From the NCBI GenBank assembly GCA_903921605.1, contig CAIXQV010001034.1, forward strand, positions 1 to 11,932: a DNA stretch of 11,932 nt, given 5' to 3'. The notes under the pieces were generated by a model. The model saw only the letters and a program-made list of their open reading frames with translations. It had not been told where the DNA came from and did no database searches. Position numbers and translations under genes: made by a program. This document shows, piece by piece, positions 8,090 to 11,932 of the stretch. How positions within the stretch are numbered: position 1 is the first letter of the stretch; each line of letters begins with the position of its first letter. Source of the DNA: an uncultured Planctomycetaceae bacterium. Lineage in GTDB: Bacteria > Planctomycetota > Planctomycetia > Planctomycetales > Planctomycetaceae.

Positions 8090-9847
8090 TTACGACGTCA
8101 TGCCCAGTTGTTCCACAATCGGCCCGAGTGCCAGTGCCGGAAAGAAACTTAGCGCACCGACAACAATGACCACGGAAACCAGAAGTACGACAAACAAGGG
8201 CGTATGAGTTGGCAAGGTGCCAGCACCGGCGGGCACACATTTCTTGGCTGCCAATGATCCGGCCAGAGCCAGCACTGGCACCATGACCCAGAACCGGCCA
8301 ATCAACATCGCGATGCCCAACAGACTGTTGTAGAACACTGTGTTAGCCCCCAATCCCGCAAACGCACTGCCGTTGTTGTTGCCAGCCGAAGACAGTGCGT
8401 AGAGCACTTCGCTGAAACCGTGCGGACCTGGATTGAAGACCGTGGCCTGGCCGTCCGGAGAGCTCACCGCGGCCGCTGTGCCCAGCAGAACGGTGGCACA
8501 AGGAAAGAGGATCACCAGCATCGCCATTTTGATTTCGAACGCACCGATCTTCTTTCCAAGGTACTCCGGCGTGCGTCCGACCATCAAACCTGCGATAAAC
8601 ACGGCGATGATTGCAAAGACCAGCATTCCGTAGAGCCCTGAGCCTACTCCGCCGAACACCACTTCGCCCAATTGAATCAGCCACATCGGAACGAGGCCGC
8701 CCAGAGGTGTGAAAGAGTCATGCATCGAGTTGATCGAGCCATTGGAGGCGGCTGTTGTGGCGACCGCCCAGATGGCCGAGTTCGTAATTCCGAAACGTGT
8801 CTCCTTGCCTTCCATGTTCCCACCGGAATTTTCTGCTGAAACGCTTTGGTCAATCTGAGTGCCATTCACCTGCACTTTCGCGAGTGCAGGGTTTCCGGAC
8901 TGTTCGAAGATCACAACCAGAATCACCAGCGGCAGAAAAATCGTGGACATCGCGGCCAGAATAGTCCAGCCTTGTCGTCGGTCGCCGATCATTTCCCCGA
9001 ATGTGTAGCAAAGAGATGCCGGGATCAGCAGGATGGACAGCATTTGCAGGAAGTTGGAAAGCGGTGTCGGATTCTCCAGAGGATGAGCCGAGTTGACGTT
9101 GAAGAATCCTCCCCCGTTAGTCCCAAGCTGTTTGATGGCGATTTGAGAAGCGGCCGGGCCGACAGCAATCTTTTGAGTCGTCACGGGGTTTCCTTCGCCA
9201 TCGACCGATGGCTCAAGCAACGTGACTTCCTGAGACTTGCTAAACGTCTGGACGACTCCCTGAGACACCAGCACCACGGCCAGTAACACCGACAGTGGCA
9301 GCAGGATGTATAACGTGCCTCGCACGAGATCGACCCAGAAGTTGCCGATCAAAGTTGTGTTGCTACGAGTGAAGCCACGAATCAACGCCACCAGGACAGC
9401 CATACCGGCCGCTGCAGAGATAAAATTCTGCACGGTCAAAGCCGCCATCTGCGTGAGATAGCTCATCGTGGTTTCGCCGCCGTAGCCTTGCCAGTTCGTG
9501 TTGGTCACAAAGCTGATCGCCGTGTTGAAGGACGAGTCCGCGGAGACCGACGCCAACTGATCGGGATTCAGTGGAAGCAGAGCTTGCAGTCGCTGCATGG
9601 CATAGACGGCGACAAAGCTGATCACGCTTAGCGACAACACGGCCTGAGTATATTGCTGCCAGGTCATCTCCGTGTCTTTGTTGATGCCGCAGAGGCGATA
9701 TGTCAGACGTTCGCCGGGAGCCAGAAGTTTGCCGAACGTCGGAACTCGTCCGTCGTAAACTCGAGCCATAAAGAGGCCCAGTGGCTTCACACAGGCCAGC
9801 AGAGCAATCAAATACAAACTGATCTGAAGAATGGAGTTGAGGGTCAT
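8090..9847 (-). CDS. kdpA: KdpA, potassium-binding channel-like subunit
   Basis: A 585-residue integral membrane protein, slightly longer than the E. coli form (about 557). It is the K+-selecting subunit, built of four channel-like repeats. Each pore-loop motif is visible: TNTNWQGYGGE (115-125), KQLGTNGGGFF (239-249), TTAASNGS (364-371) and SSAGNNNGSAFAG (486-498). About ten hydrophobic helices span the protein; the extra length sits partly in a loop at about 203-228 and around 325-350. I chose the ATG at 9847 (MTLNSILQIS) because family similarity begins there, a GGAG lies upstream, and it overlaps the kdpF stop by four bases (ATGA). The frame stays open to an ATG at 10060, but that 71-residue extension is arginine- and serine-rich and overlaps kdpF and the micro-ORF, so I reject it. 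Confidence 0.97.
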   Translation of the reverse strand: MTLNSILQISLYLIALLACVKPLGLFMARVYDGRVPTFGKLLAPGERLTYRLCGINKDTEMTWQQYTQAVLSLSVISFVAVYAMQRLQALLPLNPDQLASVSADSSFNTAISFVTNTNWQGYGGETTMSYLTQMAALTVQNFISAAAGMAVLVALIRGFTRSNTTLIGNFWVDLVRGTLYILLPLSVLLAVVLVSQGVVQTFSKSQEVTLLEPSVDGEGNPVTTQKIAVGPAASQIAIKQLGTNGGGFFNVNSAHPLENPTPLSNFLQMLSILLIPASLCYTFGEMIGDRRQGWTILAAMSTIFLPLVILVVIFEQSGNPALAKVQVNGTQIDQSVSAENSGGNMEGKETRFGITNSAIWAVATTAASNGSINSMHDSFTPLGGLVPMWLIQLGEVVFGGVGSGLYGMLVFAIIAVFIAGLMVGRTPEYLGKKIGAFEIKMAMLVILFPCATVLLGTAAAVSSPDGQATVFNPGPHGFSEVLYALSSAGNNNGSAFAGLGANTVFYNSLLGIAMLIGRFWVMVPVLALAGSLAAKKCVPAGAGTLPTHTPLFVVLLVSVVIVVGALSFFPALALGPIVEQLGMTS

Positions 9848-9936
9848 GAGAAGTTCTCCGGCTTCAAAAGAGCGGCCATCAAATAAACGATCAGGCCAAC
9901 AGTGAGCACGAGTGCGAACCAGGTTGTGCCGTCCAT
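9844..9936 (-). CDS. kdpF: KdpF, small stabilising subunit of the Kdp complex
   Basis: A 30-residue peptide with one membrane helix (LVLTVGLIVYLMAALLKPE). The Y-L-x-x-A-L-L-x-P-E-x-F ending is the KdpF signature. In E. coli KdpF is a lipid-like stabiliser of the KdpABC complex. The ATG at 9936 has an excellent Shine-Dalgarno sequence (GGAGG, 7 nt away), and the stop overlaps the kdpA start as ATGA, indicating translational coupling. The frame is open upstream to an ATG at 10038, but that would add 34 residues unlike any KdpF and would ignore the ribosome binding site. Confidence 0.93.
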   Translation of the reverse strand: MDGTTWFALVLTVGLIVYLMAALLKPENFS

Positions 9937-9938
9937 CG

Positions 9939-10031
9939 CTAATCCTCCGCTCGAAGACTGTTGAGGAACCGAACGAATCCCAGAGAGCCGCCGAAGAACG
10001 CGACTCCGACCAAAAGCCAGACGATGTCCAT
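9939..10031 (-). CDS. Unannotated 30-residue single-span membrane protein at the head of the kdp operon
   Basis: The ATG at 10031 opens a 30-codon frame ending in TAG at 9939-9941. It begins MDIVWLLVGVAFF and ends FVRFLNSLRAED: a single hydrophobic helix with a glycine pair (FFGGSLG) and a positively charged, then acidic, C-terminal tail. A Shine-Dalgarno sequence AAGGA lies 7 nt before the start. Its stop is 2 nt before the kdpF ATG, and its last codons contain the GGAGG that serves kdpF, so it sits in the operon exactly like a real coupled gene. Its frame differs from both kdpF and kdpA. The likely role is a membrane microprotein of the Kdp complex or a translated leader that opens the kdpF ribosome binding site. 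I recall similar short hydrophobic frames before kdpF/kdpA in other bacteria but cannot verify this here. No function is established. Confidence 0.72.
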   Translation of the reverse strand: MDIVWLLVGVAFFGGSLGFVRFLNSLRAED

Positions 10032-10053
10032 GTGTCATTCCTTGTCAATCTGC

Positions 10054-10076
10054 CGATCAAAAGATGTTCTTGATCG
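10054..10076. promoter_or_regulatory. Dyad symmetry, candidate KdpE operator
   Basis: A perfect 7-bp inverted repeat, CGATCAA (10054-10060) and TTGATCG (10070-10076), with a 9-nt centre, lies 22 nt upstream of the first operon start codon. The 23-bp size resembles a dimeric regulator site. The family's known E. coli site is T-rich and looks different, so naming KdpE as its ligand is only a guess from position; it could also be an mRNA hairpin. Confidence 0.35.
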
Positions 10077-10314
10077 ACATTAATTCGTATCGAAGGAATT
10101 GAAGCACAGGCCGCATCAAAAGGGCGTCAAGAGTTGGTTCGCAGATATCAAGACTTTGTAAAGACGCGGCAGACAGATTCACGGTGGCTGCTCAACGCAA
10201 AGATGCGAAGAACTGCTCGTGGTAGAACCAGGATTATCCCGAAGCCTGCAGTCCGACAAGAATAATGGCTTCCATGGACCGGCCTCGGCTCTTCCCCGAA
10301 ATCTCAGAACGCAA

Positions 10315-10348
10315 ACAGCCCCGCCTGTCGTTTGACGGGCGGGGCTGT
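10315..10348 (-). terminator. Strong rho-independent-type hairpin downstream of the SEC-C gene
   Basis: A 15-bp stem (10315-10329 with 10334-10348) closes a GTTT loop, with one T-G wobble and no mismatches; its core is CAGCCCCGCC. On the minus strand the stem is followed by TTGCGTTCTG, a modest T-rich tail. It lies 76 nt beyond the SEC-C stop codon, so it most likely ends that transcript and insulates the kdp promoter. It could also work on the plus strand, where CGCTTATTCTTC follows, but no plus-strand gene precedes it. Confidence 0.8.
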
Positions 10349-10424
10349 CGCTTATTCTTCGAGTGATCTGGACAATACTGGCGCCGTGGTCAGTCTCTGA
10401 AAGAAGTGATCCCTGTTGACGCCA

Positions 10425-10616
10425 TCAAAAGCAGCCTTTCTTCAGACAACAATTTTTGAAGCGTCGACCGGAACCGCAGGGGCAGAGATCATTCCGTCCC
10501 AGCTTCTCTTCGAGAAGCTTGTCACCATGGACCACCCGGACTCCTCGCTTAACCTGAGTCTCTGACGGATAGCCTTGACGACGCTTACTCATTGTTTCGA
10601 AAAAATGGTCCTTCAT
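10425..10616 (-). CDS. Small SEC-C motif (zinc-binding) protein
   Basis: A 63-residue protein ending in a complete SEC-C motif, [18 protein letters not shown], with ligand cysteines C45, C47, C56 and C57 (CxC-x8-CC). In SecA, and in many small proteins, this motif binds zinc and contacts partner proteins or ribosomes. The rest is basic and polar ([26 protein letters not shown]), with no signal peptide or membrane span. Two starts are possible: ATG 10616 ([12 protein letters not shown]) or ATG 10592 ([10 protein letters not shown], 55 residues). Neither has its own good ribosome binding site; the nearby AGGAGG serves an ATG in another frame (next entry). I prefer 10616 because MKDHFF looks like part of the protein, but 10592 would be coupled to the leader ORF. 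The frame stays open to 11012, but the upstream part lacks protein character. Cellular role unknown. Confidence 0.85.
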   Translation of the reverse strand: MKDHFFETMSKRRQGYPSETQVKRGVRVVHGDKLLEEKLGRNDLCPCGSGRRFKNCCLKKGCF

Positions 10617-10656
10617 TGTCGTTCTGTTTGTGTTGATGATCGATTCGATTTCGCAT
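10585..10656 (-). CDS. Possible 23-residue leader ORF before the SEC-C gene
   Basis: A perfect AGGAGG (10663-10668) lies 6 nt before an ATG at 10656, the best ribosome binding site in this part of the window. The frame gives a polar 23-residue peptide starting [13 protein letters not shown] and ending at TAA 10585-10587. The stop overlaps the second candidate SEC-C start as ATGAGTAA. This arrangement fits termination-reinitiation coupling. The peptide has no hydrophobic segment and resembles no family known to me. It may instead mark a frameshift in the SEC-C gene or in the assembly. Confidence 0.4.
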   Translation of the reverse strand: MRNRIDHQHKQNDNEGPFFRNNE

Positions 10657-10899
10657 GGGACACCTCCTAAACAATTGAACAACAAAGTCACGCGTCGGCG
10701 AGACACCGTGGGCGTGGCCAAGGTTCGTGCGATAGTAAGCTGACTTCTGCCAGGCCATCCGCTACAAAGGGCGATAGCAAACCCCGTCGATCCGAGACGC
10801 GTCGTGGAGCATGATTCGCTGGCATATATCGCCTCGAACGGTGGGTCCGATCGTTTAATGCGTGCGTAGTTCGCAACATCCCCATTGAAGGGTTCTCTT
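10657..10899. promoter_or_regulatory. Divergent intergenic region
   Basis: This 243-nt region separates the minus-strand SEC-C unit from the plus-strand beta-helix gene and should contain promoters for both. A CATATAT stretch near 10823-10830 could be a -10 element for the plus strand, but no good -35 is visible. The plus-strand gene has GAAGGG at 10887-10892 as its ribosome binding site. I see no hidden gene. Confidence 0.4.
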
Positions 10900-11932
10900 A
10901 TGGCCAATGTGTTCGGGTTCGGTGCAGTTGGCGACGGCGTGACCGACGACACCGACGCGCTGCAGCATACGTTGGATTCCGGGGACGGCATTCTGCGTCT
11001 GAATAAGGGCACCTACCGCATCACAAAGCCACTGCTGCTTGATCTGACGAAGCAAGGATTCGGAGCTGTTCGCGGTGAGAATGGAACGTCGCGAATTGTT
11101 ATGGCTGGTGAAGGCCCGGCGATAAGAGTTGTTGGCGATCATCAGGGCACTGCTTTTCCAGGCAGCGTACAAACTCACACCTGGGATAAAGAACGCTTCC
11201 CGATTATCTCCGGCATTGAAATTGTTGGCGAGCACCCGAATTCCGTCGGAATTGAACTTCGCCGAACCATGAAGTGCATCGTGTCTCAGGTCCTGATTCG
11301 CCAATGCCGGATTGCCGTGCATCTGGTGGAACGCAATCGAGACTTCCTGCTGGCCGATTCGCACCTGTATGACAATCACGAGATCGGTTTGTTCTTCGAT
11401 CACTGCAATTTGCATCAGATTATTGTGCACGGTTGCCACATCAGTTGGAACAAGATCGCCGGAATCAAATCACTGGGCGGCGACGTGCATAACCTGCAGA
11501 TCGTGGGCAACGACATTGAATACAACAACGCCACGGCCGGAGGTCCCAACGCATCGCCCGATGCGGCATCTTTATCCCGGCATCCTGGTGGCTCGGAAAT
11601 CTGGTTCGACGCCACTGAAGGGATTGTCAGCGAAGTCACCATCAGCGGTAACACGATTCAGGCGACTGTTCAGAATGGCGGAGCCAATATTCGCATCGTT
11701 GGGGCGGCTGTGAAGCGACCACAACTCGCCGATTCGCCAGCGAGCAAATCTCCGGACACAGCTCACCTGATTAACATCACGGGCAATGTGCTGGGAAGTC
11801 AGTGGCGAGCTGTCGAGTTACAGAACGTCTCCCGAGTCACGCTGACCGGGAACACGATTTATGATTCAACCAACCTGAGCATCTTTGCTGCGCAGTGTTC
11901 GGGAATCGTCGTCAGCGGAAACTCGTTTGGCT
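10900..11932 (+). CDS. Right-handed parallel beta-helix protein, pectate-lyase-3 type (3' end outside window)
   Basis: The frame runs from ATG 10900 to the window edge without a stop (344 codons). The N terminus contains [16 protein letters not shown] (7-22) followed by a [13 protein letters not shown] segment, the hallmark of the Pectate_lyase_3 / GH28-like beta-helix family found in polysaccharide lyases, hydrolases, epimerases and phage tailspikes. The rest shows the coil ladder: GN pairs with asparagines at 204, 251, 296, 318 and 341, spaced 47, 45, 22 and 23, i.e. one or two turns of about 22-23 residues. No signal peptide is present; the protein starts directly with the fold. A Shine-Dalgarno-like GAAGGG lies 7 nt before the ATG. 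No catalytic triad can be assigned from the visible part, so substrate and even enzymatic activity are open. Confidence 0.88.
   Translation, partial: MANVFGFGAVGDGVTDDTDALQHTLDSGDGILRLNKGTYRITKPLLLDLTKQGFGAVRGENGTSRIVMAGEGPAIRVVGDHQGTAFPGSVQTHTWDKERFPIISGIEIVGEHPNSVGIELRRTMKCIVSQVLIRQCRIAVHLVERNRDFLLADSHLYDNHEIGLFFDHCNLHQIIVHGCHISWNKIAGIKSLGGDVHNLQIVGNDIEYNNATAGGPNASPDAASLSRHPGGSEIWFDATEGIVSEVTISGNTIQATVQNGGANIRIVGAAVKRPQLADSPASKSPDTAHLINITGNVLGSQWRAVELQNVSRVTLTGNTIYDSTNLSIFAAQCSGIVVSGNSFG

Larger units (their letters stand above)
10032..10424. promoter_or_regulatory. Upstream region of the kdp operon
   Basis: This 393-nt stretch contains no supported gene. It must hold the kdp promoter on the minus strand. 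A TTGACG box resembling a -35 element is readable on the minus strand near 10127-10132, but I find no good -10 partner at the normal distance. The octamer CTTTTGAT (minus strand) occurs at 10056-10063 and 10115-10122, and a dyad covers 10054-10076. The strong hairpin at 10315-10348 separates this region from the SEC-C gene. Confidence 0.5.

Noticed and set aside
9844..10038. A 64-residue version of KdpF
   Set aside because: KdpF proteins are about 30 residues; the GGAGG site supports the ATG at 9936 and the N-terminal extension is basic and polar.
8090..10060. A 656-residue version of KdpA starting at 10060
   Set aside because: The extra 71 residues are not KdpA-like and overlap kdpF and the micro-ORF; the ATG at 9847 has a ribosome binding site and the ATGA overlap with kdpF.
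10425..11012. A 195-residue SEC-C protein reaching into the divergent gene
   Set aside because: The upstream part is arginine/serine/proline-rich shadow coding, overlaps the plus-strand beta-helix gene start and lacks any family similarity.
10855..11439. A 194-codon minus-strand frame
   Set aside because: It is antisense to the beta-helix gene, which has a ribosome binding site, family motif and coil periodicity.
1..11932. CRISPR array, tRNA/rRNA genes, transposase or integrase genes, defence system
   Set aside because: I looked for regularly spaced direct repeats, tRNA-like cloverleaf arms and mobile-element protein motifs and found none I could support.

Overview
The window carries a complete high-affinity potassium uptake locus, kdp, on the minus strand. 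It is flanked by a secreted phosphoesterase-like gene, a small SEC-C zinc-binding gene and two unrelated partial genes at the edges. The organism is most likely a planctomycete. That is an inference from the moderately GC-rich composition, the long intergenic spacers inside an operon, the palindromic intergenic repeats with a GCTAACG core, the style of the small SEC-C protein, and my memory of such genomes. No rRNA or protein marker in the window proves it.

Layout from left to right. 1-504 (+) is the C-terminal part of an unrecognised protein. 579-1391 (-) is an exported endonuclease/exonuclease/phosphatase-fold protein that converges on it. 1652-10031 (-) is the kdp cluster, transcribed right to left in the order small membrane ORF, kdpF, kdpA, kdpB, kdpC, kdpD, kdpE. 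Spacing is tight at the front: 2 nt between the micro-ORF and kdpF, and a 4-nt ATGA overlap between kdpF and kdpA. It is loose further down: 123 nt between kdpA and kdpB, 74 nt between kdpB and kdpC, 10 nt between kdpC and kdpD, and 174 nt between kdpD and kdpE. The kdpA/kdpB and kdpD/kdpE gaps hold palindromic repeat-like sequence. About 390 nt of non-coding DNA upstream of the cluster contains a dyad close to the first start codon and, further away, a strong hairpin that probably terminates the SEC-C transcript. 10425-10616 (-) is the SEC-C protein, which may be translated through an upstream leader ORF. 10900 to the end (+) is the N-terminal part of a right-handed beta-helix protein of the pectate-lyase-3 type.

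How the genes work together. KdpA is the channel-like K+-selective subunit, KdpB the P-type ATPase, KdpC the accessory subunit and KdpF a 30-residue stabilising peptide. KdpD (sensor kinase) and KdpE (response regulator) should switch the cluster on when potassium is limiting. All catalytic and selectivity motifs I checked are intact, so the pump looks functional.

The least explained element is a second 30-residue single-span membrane ORF (9939-10031) immediately before kdpF. It has its own ribosome binding site, and its last codons carry the kdpF ribosome binding site. It is the best candidate here for an undescribed component. I see no CRISPR array, tRNA, rRNA, transposase or defence system.
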